Shown here piece by piece: positions 17,042 through 25,765 of a stretch of 64,000 bases of DNA; the stretch's first letter is position 1, and each line of letters starts with the position of its first letter. This DNA is from an uncultured Acidimicrobiales bacterium. Lineage in GTDB: Bacteria; Actinomycetota; Acidimicrobiia; Acidimicrobiales; CATQHL01. The stretch lies in contig OY282384.1 of the NCBI GenBank assembly GCA_958295925.1, forward strand, positions 499,572 to 563,571, given 5' to 3'. Position numbers and translations under genes: made by a program. The notes beneath the pieces were generated by a model, which saw nothing but the letters and a program-made list of their open reading frames with translations, had not been told where the DNA came from and made no database searches.

Positions 17042-17527
17042 GTGACCATGAACGAAGAACGAATGAACGAAGAACGAATCAACGAACGCAACCGCCGGCT
17101 GGAGGACGCCGCCAGCCATTATCGAGTATTCCACCGCTGCCTGGACGCCAAGGTATACCACAAGGGCACCGTCTACTGGGCCCAGCAGACCATCGAAAGC
17201 GCCCTCATGGCCCTGCTGGCCAGCCAGGGAACCTACTTCCCCTATCACGGTAAGTTAATGGAACACCTGAGCGCCGCCCGCGCCTTCGACCCCGCGTGGC
17301 AGTGGCAGCCGGCCAGCGACCTGGAAATGCTGACCAGGTTCGTCGACAAGTATAAGGACGACCTGCCGATCTACCCCGACCTGGACTTCGACCAAATGGC
17401 CCGGGACCTGACCAAAGACGTCGCCGCCATCTATGACCGTATCAAGGAACAGACCGACTTCGACCCCTGGCAGCATAGCCAGGAAGGAAAGCCGCCCATG
17501 GAACTGCGCGACCGACAGGAATCATAA
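17042..17527 (+). CDS. HEPN domain protein, WxW family member 4
   Basis: A 161-residue protein, the clearest stand-alone HEPN domain here. Y-H-K-G-T-V-Y-W-A-Q-Q-T-I-E-S-A-L-M-A-L-L (about 42-62) matches the central helix of HEPN proteins, and PAWQWQPASDLEML is the family motif. It starts on GTG 17042; a 15-bp duplication (ATGAACGAAGAACGA) lies at the start, giving two further in-frame ATG codons. The next gene encodes an MNT-HEPN fusion, so the two may form one toxin-antitoxin locus. Confidence 0.68.
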   Translation: MTMNEERMNEERINERNRRLEDAASHYRVFHRCLDAKVYHKGTVYWAQQTIESALMALLASQGTYFPYHGKLMEHLSAARAFDPAWQWQPASDLEMLTRFVDKYKDDLPIYPDLDFDQMARDLTKDVAAIYDRIKEQTDFDPWQHSQEGKPPMELRDRQES

Positions 17528-17563
17528 AAACGGCGAGCGGCAGACCACAGGAAGGACGGAAGT

Positions 17564-17569
17564 TTGACA
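17564..17569 (+). promoter_or_regulatory. candidate -35 box (TTGACA)
   Basis: A perfect TTGACA lies in the 95-base gap before the MNT-HEPN fusion gene. The sequence 17-18 bases downstream (AAAATG) is a poor -10, so only the -35 similarity supports a promoter here. Confidence 0.25.
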
Positions 17570-17622
17570 AACCAACCCGGAAGGAAGGAAAATGACGGAG
17601 CCGGAACCGGGAGAGGAATATA

Positions 17623-18681
17623 ATGACCACGCTCAAAAAGAGAAACAACCTAACCGGCAAGAGAAGGCCGCAACAGAACGGGCCAGACCGAGCGGCAATC
17701 CAAGCTGCCACAACCAGCTTGGAACAAACCAAAGCAGAAGCCATCATCCTCTTCGGCTCCCGAGCCCGCAACGACTGGACTCCAAAGTCGGACATCGACA
17801 TAATGGTCATCAGCAAAGCCGACGCGACCATCCAGCAGATCAAAGAAACCGAGCTCACGATCAAAAGAATCGTCAAGGAAAATTATCCCAACGATGAAAC
17901 ACCGAGGCAGCCGGCGATAGACTTCAGCCACCTGGAGAAGCAGGACTTCCTGCGAAGAGCTTTACACACAATAAACGACGTAGCTCACCACGCATGGATC
18001 GAGGGAATAATCATGCCCCGCAATCCAAACGAATACTCCGGCGAACACCGCATGGACGACCAGGACGAAATAGAAATAAGAGACAAACGGATCGAAGACG
18101 TCGCCATGCACTACCGGATAATGCAGAACGAGCTAGACAAGGAAGAATACAGCAGAGGCATGGTATACCACGAGCACCAGGTACTCGAGAACGGGATGAA
18201 AGCACTGATTTCACAACTAGGCGACGAGTACGCCCACACCCACCGATTGGACCTACTCCTCGACCACATCAGAGACCTAGACCCGGAATGGGACTGGGAA
18301 CCAGTCAGCGACATCGACAACCTGAGCGCCCACGCCGGCGGGCCGCGCTACAACGCCGCCATATACCCAATCGAAGATTGCCACGAGATGTCGAACCAGA
18401 TCACCGAAGACATGATAGAAATCTTCGCCAGAATAGAGCAACTATCCGGGTACGACCCAATGACCTGGAAGGACCCCGTACGGGGAACAGGAATAGAACC
18501 AAGAACGAGGGACATCGGATACGGACCGTGGAACATCCGCTGGGAGACAGAGATGAAGGACTTCAAAAACGACGAGTGGTACTTCAAACCCAGGATTGAG
18601 CTAGAAACACACCGGCTTGAGGACGACCCGCATGCCAGCCTACGCGACAGAAACGCAAACCAAGCAGCTACACCAAGCTGA
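17623..18681 (+). CDS. MNT-HEPN fusion protein
   Basis: A 352-residue fusion of an antitoxin-like nucleotidyltransferase and a HEPN domain. The MNT part (1-110) has G45-S46-R-A-R-N and S-D57-I-D59-I. The HEPN part (about 150-280) has Y-H-E-H-Q-V-L-E-N-G-M-K-A-L-I and the family motif PEWDWEPVSDIDNL. These are usually two genes in which the MNT enzyme controls the HEPN toxin. One chain would fix their ratio, or suggests that the HEPN part serves as a substrate arm. GAGAGGA lies 5 bases before the ATG. The C-terminal 70 residues are polar and unassigned. Confidence 0.78.
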   Translation: MTTLKKRNNLTGKRRPQQNGPDRAAIQAATTSLEQTKAEAIILFGSRARNDWTPKSDIDIMVISKADATIQQIKETELTIKRIVKENYPNDETPRQPAIDFSHLEKQDFLRRALHTINDVAHHAWIEGIIMPRNPNEYSGEHRMDDQDEIEIRDKRIEDVAMHYRIMQNELDKEEYSRGMVYHEHQVLENGMKALISQLGDEYAHTHRLDLLLDHIRDLDPEWDWEPVSDIDNLSAHAGGPRYNAAIYPIEDCHEMSNQITEDMIEIFARIEQLSGYDPMTWKDPVRGTGIEPRTRDIGYGPWNIRWETEMKDFKNDEWYFKPRIELETHRLEDDPHASLRDRNANQAATPS

Positions 18682-18694
18682 GAAGGAACCCCCC

Positions 18695-19447
18695 ATGTCC
18701 ACCGTAACCGACACCCTGGTCCAATACCTGGAACGCTGCCCCAACTGGAAACAGTCCCAAGGCGCCGAATGGCAGCAAGCAAAAGAATCCGCCCAGGCTA
18801 CCGACGACTCCAAAGACCGCAACCGCAGCATCCTCCTGATGAGCCACCTGCGCGGCGTGATACTGCCCCGCTTCCAGGACTACGCCGACCAAAACGGCTT
18901 CGGCGAAGACTGGCAGGCGCTAACCCGGGAGCCGAGCAACCAGGAGATAAATAAAAGAGTCGCCGCCCGGCTAAACGCCCGCGTCGAAGAAACAGACCTG
19001 AAGGACCGAGCCAGCCGAGAATACCAACGCAGCATCGACTGCCAAGGCGTCACCAACAGCCTGAGGCGGCTCTACGACCCCGAAGGCTTCCCCGAACCCC
19101 GCATCGTCGCGGAAGTAGTTGGCGCCTGCCTGAACGCCGCCTACGACTTCGAGGAAACCTGGCTGGCAGACGAACTGGAAGCCGACATGGATTACTACCC
19201 CATCGGACTGCTGCAGAAGCTGACCGCCGCCCAGCTCTGCGAACGATGCCACAGCCCCTATCCCATCCTGTGCCACTGGCTGAACGGCGAAACCCTGGCC
19301 CGCTGCCTGACCTGCGCTTATCAGCAATTAAGAACCGTGCGCATCAACGCCCGGGAACAACTCACCCCGGCGATGAAGGAACAATTAAAGCTACTTGACA
19401 ACGCCCTGCGCGGGAGCAGCGGCACCCGCAACGAATACCCAGTGTAG
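18695..19447 (+). CDS. Protein of unknown function with C-terminal zinc ribbon
   Basis: A 250-residue protein, mostly helical, ending in a C-x2-C, C, C-x2-C-type cluster: C-E-R-C-H-S-P-Y, then C-H-W-L-N-G and R-C-L-T-C. This looks like a zinc ribbon of the kind found in DNA- or RNA-associated proteins. AGAAGGA just upstream supports ATG 18695. It is the last + strand gene before the convergent dnaE2 gene, with only 11 bases between their stops. The exact role is unknown. Confidence 0.5.
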   Translation: MSTVTDTLVQYLERCPNWKQSQGAEWQQAKESAQATDDSKDRNRSILLMSHLRGVILPRFQDYADQNGFGEDWQALTREPSNQEINKRVAARLNARVEETDLKDRASREYQRSIDCQGVTNSLRRLYDPEGFPEPRIVAEVVGACLNAAYDFEETWLADELEADMDYYPIGLLQKLTAAQLCERCHSPYPILCHWLNGETLARCLTCAYQQLRTVRINAREQLTPAMKEQLKLLDNALRGSSGTRNEYPV

Positions 19448-19458
19448 CTAATGCCACC

Positions 19459-22400
19459 TCAGTGCCAGTCATGCCCAGTAGGCAAAGCCACCCCAGGCTC
19501 CCAGCCCCGAACCCAGCCCACCTGCACACTGGCCGTGCCGTCCCACCGGCTGACTATGCCGCGTACTATCAACACAGTCCGCCGCCACTGGCCCCGAAAG
19601 CGGTTATATACCTCAGGCCGGATCACCAGTTGAACGTCCCCCGTCTCATCCTCCAGCGTAATGAAGTAGACGCCGCCAGCCCCGGTGGGATGCTGCCGCG
19701 CAATCGGCCACCCGGCCACCAAGACGTCGACACCCTCCTCCAACGGAAAGACGGCGCTAGCCGATAACAACTCCGAACCGAAACGAGCAACTAGCCCAGA
19801 GCGCAAATGGCCCAGGAGGTGCCCGGAAGGGTACAGACCCAACACCCGGTACTCCCCGGCCATCCGCTCCCAAGCCGTGAAGTCCGCCAGCTGCGGCTCG
19901 GAGCCACCACTGCCCCCAGCACCACCATTACTCCCCCCGGCACCGTCCCCCAGCCCCGGAAAGGCCCGACCGCCCTTCCTGGAGGGCCGAAAGCCCAGCC
20001 CGGCCTGCCACAGCGCCCTACGCCGATTGGCCTCCAAGCCGTCGAACGCCCCGGCATAAATCAAAGACTCCACCGCCACCGGCTTCAACCCGGTGCGCCG
20101 CACCAGGTCCGCTACCCCGGCATAAAGGCCATGCGCCCTACGCTCCATTACCACCTGTTCGGCAAGAGACGCCCCCACGTCCTTCACGAAACGCAAACCC
20201 AACAGTATCGAACCGGCTGAGCTTCTATCACCATCAACACAATCATCAGCACAATCATCAGCACAATCATCAACACAATCATCAACACCACCCTCCCCGC
20301 CACCCCCCACCGGCCTACAATCCACCCCACTGGAATTGACCTCAGGATTCAGGAAAGCAAGACCAAAAGACTTCGCATCCTGCTTGAGAGTCTCCAACGG
20401 ATAGAACCCCATGGGCTGATTATTGAACAAGGCAACGAAGAACTCCAAAGGCCAATAACATTTCAACCAGGCCGCCTGGTAGGCCGTCACCCCGAAGGCT
20501 ATGGAGTGAGACTCAGGGAACATGTACTGCCCGTTCAGCTTCTCCCAGACCTTGACGGCCGCTTGAATTGAGACACCGTTGCCCTGCGCCCCCAACAGAA
20601 AACGCTCCCGACAGCGCGCCAACAAAGCGGCATTATTGGCCTTACCGAAAGCCCGGCGTACCGAATCGGCCTCGGCAGGCCCGAAGCCGGCCACGTCCTT
20701 CAACAGCTGCACCACCTGCTCCTGCCACACGATGATGCCGCAGCTCCGCGCCAGAGCCCTGGCCTCGAGTACATGATCATAGTCCCACTCCGCCCCGTTG
20801 CGGTACCGGTCGACGAAGCGGGACACCGCACTGCCCTGCACCCCCACCCCGGGCCGCACCAAGGCCACCTGCAATGCAATATCCGCCAGGTTACGGGACT
20901 TCAAACGCTGCCCCAGCTTCAACTGAGCCGGCGACTGCAGCAGGAACACCCCCTTGACTCTCCCAGAGTTGATCAAGTCGTAAACCGCCGGATCCGCCGG
21001 GTCGACCTGGGACAAATCCGGCCTGGCCCCGGTCCTACCCTCCACCAGGTCCAGAGCCTCCCTCAGCTGATCCAACACCGGCAAGGACAGCAAGTCTATC
21101 TTGGCCAGATTGGCGTCGCCGACCGAGTCCTTATTCCAGTCCATGATGTACCGGCCTTGGATCGCCCCCGGCCGAACCGGTACCAACTCAGCCAAGTCGC
21201 CATCGCTCAATACCAGCCCGCCCACGTGCTGCCCCAGGCCCGCCGGCGCCCCCACCAGCGGGGGCGCCAAGTTCAACAAATGCCGCCACGCCGCCGAGTC
21301 GTCGAAACCGGGAACGACACCGCCGGCCGCCAGCAGCTGCTGCCGAGCCAACAGTTCCACCTCACTGGCCTGGCCCCCCGCCATCAGGCCGTTCATCATG
21401 CCGCCCCGACCACCCTGGCCCTCCAGCTTGCCCCCGGCTACTACGACGCCGGAGCGGTCCAAAGACCGAGCCAAACCCTCCGATTGAACTGAAGTAAGAG
21501 TCACCCCAGCGCCACTCACCTCAGAGCCACCAGATGCAGCAACCCCAGGCCCATCCCCATGCCCCAGCGACTGGGTGATCCGGCCCAACTCCGCCGCCGG
21601 CAGCCCCAGGGCCTTGCCCACAGCGCGCACCGCGCCTTTAATAGAATGAGTAGCCACCGCCCCCACCAACGCCGCCCTTTCCGGCCCATAGACCCGGTGC
21701 ACCCTTTCAATCAACTCTTCCCTAATGGCCCGGGGAAAATCCAGGTCAATATCCGGCAGGCTGGCCGTGTCCTCTGATAAAAACCGCTCCAACGTGAGAT
21801 CCCACACCAGCGGGTCGACGTGGCTGATGCCGATGAGATAGCCCACCAACAGACATACCGAAGAACCCCGCCCCCGGCCCGGGAGGCAGTCTTCCAGTAA
21901 GACACCAGGCTCCGCCAAACCCCGTTCCACCATGATGTCCCGGGCCAATAGACCGATCTCCCGGTATAGAAGCAGAAACCCCGCCAGCCCATGCTGCCGG
22001 AGCAAAGCGAATTCCTCAGCTAAACGAAGCCGCACCCGGCTGTTGGGATCTTCGACTAACGCCTGGCCGTAACGCCGCCCCGCCGCCTGCAGACACAGCC
22101 ATTCCAGATAACTCTGCTCATCCGGGAAACCGGCCGGCACCGCGCAGCCCGGCAATTGATACCCCAGGTCCTGGGCCAAGTCGAACCGGCAACGTTCGGC
22201 AACAGCGAGAGTATTATCGACCGCTTCAGGCAACTCCGCGAAACGCCGCCGCATCGCCGCCGGGCTGACCAGTCCAAATCTATCATTAGCCCGCAAGAGC
22301 TGCGGCGACTCCCGCAACAGAGCCGACAAAGATTGATTGCGCCCCGCCGCCAACAGCGCCTGCTGCAGCCTGGCCCGACCCGAGTCGTGATAATGCACGT

Positions 22401-23142
22401 CCCCCGTGGCGATTAACGGCGCACCCACTTGCTGAGCTAAATTGACCAAACCCCGGCAGCGGCCTCGGTCGCCCTCCACCCGGTTGAGATTGAGTTCAAC
22501 ATAGCAGCCGTAGCAGCCGTAGCAACCCCCCGGGCCGAAGGCGTCCAGCCAGTCCGAAAGCAAGGCCCTGGCCTGAGCATGCAGCGCAGCATAACCAGCA
22601 CCGCCGCCCGACCCCGCCGCGGTCAGCAGCCGGGTCAGAGGCCCCTCCCGGCCCCCGGTAAGCAGAACCAAGCCCTGAGAACATTCGACTAAATCATTCA
22701 GACTCACCCACGGCTGGCGCCGATCGTTGAACCCGCCCCTGGTCAGCAACCTACAGAGATTGCCGTAGCCCTGCCGGTCCACCGCCAGAACCACCACCCG
22801 GCAGCCGGACAGAGAGATAGACGGAGAGCCGGACAGAGAGCCGGACGAAGAGAAAGGTTCATCCCGGTTATCACCCGGCGGCCCCAGGACCAACTCCGCC
22901 CCGGTAATCGGCCTGACCCCCGAAGCCGGCGCCAGCCGGGCGAACTCCAAGCCGCCGCACAAGTTGGTATCAGTCAGCGCCAACGCCGGATAACCCAAAG
23001 AACCAGCCCGGCCCAGGAGTTCCGACACGTGAGAGGCCCCCAGGCCGAAGGAATAGAAGCTCTTGCAGTGGAGTTCAACATAACCCCGGGAAGGAGAACA
23101 GGAAAGAGAACCAAGAGAGAAGCCGCTGGATTCAGCAGTCAA
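19459..23142 (-). CDS. dnaE2: Error-prone DNA polymerase III alpha (DnaE2/ImuC)
   Basis: A 1227-residue C-family polymerase. The PHP domain begins with V-E-L-H-C-K-S-F-Y-S-F. The catalytic site is P-D464-I-D466-L-D468-F-P, and a C-terminal OB fold (YFITLEDETGDVQLVI) is present. The pairing with imuB just upstream marks it as the translesion polymerase of the ImuB/DnaE2 mutasome, which causes damage-induced mutagenesis. It is longer than usual (about 1050) owing to Gly/Ser/Asp-rich inserts, two of them made of tandem repeats. The start is TTG at 23142 with GAGGTGAG about 5 bases upstream on the minus strand. No imuA is seen. Confidence 0.9.
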   Translation of the reverse strand: MTAESSGFSLGSLSCSPSRGYVELHCKSFYSFGLGASHVSELLGRAGSLGYPALALTDTNLCGGLEFARLAPASGVRPITGAELVLGPPGDNRDEPFSSSGSLSGSPSISLSGCRVVVLAVDRQGYGNLCRLLTRGGFNDRRQPWVSLNDLVECSQGLVLLTGGREGPLTRLLTAAGSGGGAGYAALHAQARALLSDWLDAFGPGGCYGCYGCYVELNLNRVEGDRGRCRGLVNLAQQVGAPLIATGDVHYHDSGRARLQQALLAAGRNQSLSALLRESPQLLRANDRFGLVSPAAMRRRFAELPEAVDNTLAVAERCRFDLAQDLGYQLPGCAVPAGFPDEQSYLEWLCLQAAGRRYGQALVEDPNSRVRLRLAEEFALLRQHGLAGFLLLYREIGLLARDIMVERGLAEPGVLLEDCLPGRGRGSSVCLLVGYLIGISHVDPLVWDLTLERFLSEDTASLPDIDLDFPRAIREELIERVHRVYGPERAALVGAVATHSIKGAVRAVGKALGLPAAELGRITQSLGHGDGPGVAASGGSEVSGAGVTLTSVQSEGLARSLDRSGVVVAGGKLEGQGGRGGMMNGLMAGGQASEVELLARQQLLAAGGVVPGFDDSAAWRHLLNLAPPLVGAPAGLGQHVGGLVLSDGDLAELVPVRPGAIQGRYIMDWNKDSVGDANLAKIDLLSLPVLDQLREALDLVEGRTGARPDLSQVDPADPAVYDLINSGRVKGVFLLQSPAQLKLGQRLKSRNLADIALQVALVRPGVGVQGSAVSRFVDRYRNGAEWDYDHVLEARALARSCGIIVWQEQVVQLLKDVAGFGPAEADSVRRAFGKANNAALLARCRERFLLGAQGNGVSIQAAVKVWEKLNGQYMFPESHSIAFGVTAYQAAWLKCYWPLEFFVALFNNQPMGFYPLETLKQDAKSFGLAFLNPEVNSSGVDCRPVGGGGEGGVDDCVDDCADDCADDCVDGDRSSAGSILLGLRFVKDVGASLAEQVVMERRAHGLYAGVADLVRRTGLKPVAVESLIYAGAFDGLEANRRRALWQAGLGFRPSRKGGRAFPGLGDGAGGSNGGAGGSGGSEPQLADFTAWERMAGEYRVLGLYPSGHLLGHLRSGLVARFGSELLSASAVFPLEEGVDVLVAGWPIARQHPTGAGGVYFITLEDETGDVQLVIRPEVYNRFRGQWRRTVLIVRGIVSRWDGTASVQVGWVRGWEPGVALPTGHDWH
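20241..20288 (-). repeat. 12-bp tandem repeat, 4 copies (in-frame)
   Basis: On the + strand the unit is AATCATCAGCAC or AATCATCAACAC. On the coding strand it encodes Asp-Asp-Cys-Ala/Val inside dnaE2, an acidic cysteine-rich insert not expected in this polymerase family. Confidence 0.92.
22502..22527 (-). repeat. 9-bp tandem repeat, about 3 copies (in-frame)
   Basis: AGCAGCCGT units on the + strand encode Cys-Tyr-Gly repeats in the PHP region of dnaE2. The unit length is again a multiple of three. Confidence 0.85.
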
Positions 23143-23319
23143 CGGAACTCACCTCAGGAACGAATACCGGTAAGAAAGCACCCGGACACTTGGGAGGCGG
23201 GACCCCGGAACACCGGAACACCCCGGAGTTGAGACGCCAGAGAGTCCCGACCCCCTGACGCCCAGGCGTTAGGACACTCTAGCACCCGGACACCCGGACC
23301 AGGACACCAAACACAGAAC

Positions 23320-25008
23320 CTACCGCTGCCGGAACCAGGCGCCGGTCTCCCGATCCCGGTAGACCTTGACTTCTAAGACAACATCGCCAACATCGCCGTC
23401 CCCGCCGCCCAGCCCCAGCCGGTAATAGTCCCGAGCCACCGGCTCCTGCAGCCACCAGAGGTCGAAGGTCCAGGCATCCAGGACTTCCAACACCGAAAGC
23501 CGGCGATTATTGAATGAGACTGACAGCGGCCAGCCCTGGCTGCCACACTGCACTTCAATCGCCTCAGCCCGCTGCAGCACACCACCAGTAGGCGCCGGCG
23601 CCTCGGCCGGCATCCGGTTGCCGCCACCGGCTACTGAAAGAACGGCAGAGACGGCAAGACTATCACTATCAATACCACCGCCCCCGTCGCCGACCGGCAA
23701 TACCGCCGCCCGTAATTCAGGAGCCGGATGCCCCGCCCCGGCCACCGTCACCAAGTGCAGAGCCGGCCTACCGCCGTAACGGGCCCGCAGCTCCCGCTCC
23801 GCGCCCCGCACCCGCCGGGCCAAATCGCCCCGCCGGTCCGGCAATAGTCCCAACTGCACCCCGCCGGCCCCGGCAAAAGAAATGAGCGTGACCGTGACCT
23901 CAGCAAGCAGGCCGGCCGGCCGGAGCCGCTCCCACTGCCGTTTTATCTGGATAAAAGCCTCCTGCGCCGTCCCCGCCGGCTGACGGAAACGAAGCGTCGC
24001 CTCCCACCGCGGATTGGAAGCAGAAACAGCGGCACCCAACCCAGTGTTGCCGTCCAGGACGGCCGACAGCGTAAGCGCCGCCACCGCCCGGCCCCGCCGT
24101 TCCCTCCGGGCATAAAGCCGCTCCAGCAAGGTTGAAATAACCGAGCAGCACAGTTCGGGATTATCCGAAGGAAAGGGCAGCTCCCGACCCTCAGTAATAA
24201 CTTCAGGCAGCGCGGCCGGAACCAAAGGCTCCCCGTCCCGGCCTTGGGCCAAGTCGTACAGCCGGCCGCCCGCCTGGCCGAAACGCGCCAGGAGCGCCGC
24301 CGGGGACCACGAAGCCAGGTCACCCAGGTTGGAACAGCCCAGGCCGGTCAACTGCCGGCGGACAGTGGGAGACACCGGCAGGCGTCTTATGGGAAACCTA
24401 CCAGCAACTACAGACCAATCCAGGTCCCCACCCACCTGAACCGCCTGGCCCGACCCGGCGCAGAGGCCGGCGGCGTAGGCCGGAAACTTGCCCCCGGCCA
24501 GGCCCACTCTGGGCTGGAAACCCTGACCCAACTGAGAGACCTTAGATAGAGAACCCAACAGCGCCGCCTGCAGCCCGGCCCGGCCGCCATACATCGGCGC
24601 CAAGCCCCGCAAGCCGACATAGGCTACGCCCAACTCCCCGGGTTCGATTCCATCGGCCACCTGACCAATACCGGCCAGCATGGCCTGGAAGGCCTCCCGG
24701 TAGTAATCCGGGTCAGCTGGTAGAACAATCACCCCGGGACCGGCCGACAGCGCCGCCGCCAAGTCGGTCCCCGGCAGCACGCCCCGCAGCGCCGGCAACG
24801 CCTCCAGGACGATGGACCGGCCACCCTTGCCGCCGGTCACGATCACGCCGGGAGTGTCAACTAATTCGGGACGCCGCGCCAATTCCACCCGGGCCCGGAA
24901 CCGGGTCGCCAGCACCGCCGCCACCTTTGGCGTATCAACTGCTACTCCAACTGCTACTTCAACTTCGTCAGACTGCTCCCCGGTCGATGAGAGCGTCGCT
25001 TTCATCAT
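23320..25008 (-). CDS. imuB: ImuB-like Y-family polymerase homologue
   Basis: A 562-residue protein from ATG 25008; the frame is open upstream but a purine-rich ribosome site (AAGGGGA) directly precedes this ATG. The middle part (L-P-V-S-P-T-V-R-R-Q-L-T-G-L-G-C-S-N-L-G-D-L, then D-L-A-Q-G-R-D) matches the helix-hairpin-helix of DinB/ImuB proteins. The acidic D-x-D-x-F-F motif of active Y-family polymerases is not seen at the N-terminus, as in ImuB, which is a non-catalytic hub linking the sliding clamp to DnaE2. It lies 177 bases upstream of dnaE2 on the same strand. A possible LexA-type site lies upstream. Confidence 0.83.
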   Translation of the reverse strand: MMKATLSSTGEQSDEVEVAVGVAVDTPKVAAVLATRFRARVELARRPELVDTPGVIVTGGKGGRSIVLEALPALRGVLPGTDLAAALSAGPGVIVLPADPDYYREAFQAMLAGIGQVADGIEPGELGVAYVGLRGLAPMYGGRAGLQAALLGSLSKVSQLGQGFQPRVGLAGGKFPAYAAGLCAGSGQAVQVGGDLDWSVVAGRFPIRRLPVSPTVRRQLTGLGCSNLGDLASWSPAALLARFGQAGGRLYDLAQGRDGEPLVPAALPEVITEGRELPFPSDNPELCCSVISTLLERLYARRERRGRAVAALTLSAVLDGNTGLGAAVSASNPRWEATLRFRQPAGTAQEAFIQIKRQWERLRPAGLLAEVTVTLISFAGAGGVQLGLLPDRRGDLARRVRGAERELRARYGGRPALHLVTVAGAGHPAPELRAAVLPVGDGGGGIDSDSLAVSAVLSVAGGGNRMPAEAPAPTGGVLQRAEAIEVQCGSQGWPLSVSFNNRRLSVLEVLDAWTFDLWWLQEPVARDYYRLGLGGGDGDVGDVVLEVKVYRDRETGAWFRQR

Positions 25009-25085
25009 TCCCCTTCCCCCTTCCAGCCCCGGTTTTGTGCCGCCGCCCGCCCCGCGCCCTAAAGGCCTCAAGGCAGCGAGGATCG

Positions 25086-25151
25086 GACTACAATCGAACT
25101 ACAATCGAACTACAATCGAACTACAATCGGACTACAATCGGACTACAATTA
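25086..25151. repeat. 11-bp direct repeats, 6 copies (iteron-like)
   Basis: Six units of G/A-ACTACAATCG stand head to tail in the divergent region between imuB (minus) and the gene at 25220 (plus). The 11-bp period puts each copy on about the same face of the helix, which fits a row of protein-binding sites. The unit is not a multiple of three and the segment is non-coding, unlike most other tandem repeats here. Confidence 0.85.
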
Positions 25152-25168
25152 GAATACGACAGAATAGC

Positions 25169-25180
25169 GAACATATGTAC
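25169..25180. promoter_or_regulatory. candidate SOS (LexA-type) box
   Basis: GAACATATGTAC differs by one base from the GAAC-N4-GTTC palindrome bound by LexA in Gram-positive and related bacteria; it is preceded by CGAA-like flanks. It sits between imuB and a divergent gene, where an SOS operator would be expected for a mutasome operon. The match is imperfect and no lexA gene is in the window. Confidence 0.4.
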
Positions 25181-25219
25181 TATCTGTCAACCGAGACTGG
25201 TCACTAGAGAAAGGTAAAG

Positions 25220-25693
25220 ATGAGCAAGAGAAGGAAGAGCAGCAGCTACGCCCCGGTACGCCGCCAGCTGCAAGAGCACGACGGAGAGCGGACCAGATTC
25301 ACCGCGGGATTCGTCCGCTTCGGAACCACCTCCAATAGGTGGAACCCCTACGCGATCGAAACTCTTTTGCTGGCCGATGTCAGGTTCATCGACGGACGCC
25401 CGGCCACCGAACACCTCTGGTTTAAGGCAGGAAAGTGGTCGAAGGAACTCGAACTCCAGCCGGGAATGAGAATCGCCTTCGACGCCAGAGTCAGCACGTA
25501 CTTCAAAGGCTACTACCGCGACGAATTGGATTATCGCTTGAGCTTCCCCACCAAGGCGGAAGTAGTGGAACGGCCGGAACCGGAGACGACCGAAATGCCC
25601 GCAGCCAGCCCTGGAACCGACGCCAACCCAGCAGCGGCCCCCAAGCCGGTACCAGCCGCCCCCAAGCCGGTACCAGCCGCCCCGCTGCTATAA
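25220..25693 (+). CDS. Small basic protein with OB-fold-like region, unknown function
   Basis: A 157-residue protein with a basic N-terminus (S-K-R-R-K-S-S-S). A beta-rich middle follows (L-L-A-D-V-R-F-I-D-G, then L-Q-P-G-M-R-I-A-F-D-A-R-V), which has the look of an OB fold as in single-stranded-DNA or RNA binders. The tail contains two 21-bp-encoded copies of PKPVPAA. It is divergent from imuB and shares the repeat-rich control region with it, so it may belong to the same damage response. No family is assigned with confidence. Confidence 0.5.
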   Translation: MSKRRKSSSYAPVRRQLQEHDGERTRFTAGFVRFGTTSNRWNPYAIETLLLADVRFIDGRPATEHLWFKAGKWSKELELQPGMRIAFDARVSTYFKGYYRDELDYRLSFPTKAEVVERPEPETTEMPAASPGTDANPAAAPKPVPAAPKPVPAAPLL

Positions 25694-25694
25694 T
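25686..25694 (+). promoter_or_regulatory. candidate extended -10 promoter (TGCTATAAT)
   Basis: The string TGCTATAAT is identical to the one at 7264-7272. It overlaps the stop region of the preceding gene and lies 56 bases before ATG 25751. Confidence 0.5.
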
Positions 25695-25741
25695 GGAATA
25701 GATGAAGTGAAGTGGAACGAAAGGCCGCGTAGGGCCACCAA

Positions 25742-25765
25742 GGAGAGAACATGGGAGAGAACATG
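25742..25765 (+). repeat. 12-bp duplication of ribosome site plus start codon
   Basis: GGAGAGAACATG occurs twice head to tail. Each copy carries a Shine-Dalgarno sequence and an ATG, and both ATG codons (25751 and 25763) are in the same frame, so the next gene has two equivalent start signals. Confidence 0.9.

Noticed and set aside
17592-17897. Separate gene starting at the ATG at 17592
   Set aside because: It runs out of frame through the MNT-HEPN gene, whose GSR and DxD motifs are clearly in the other frame.
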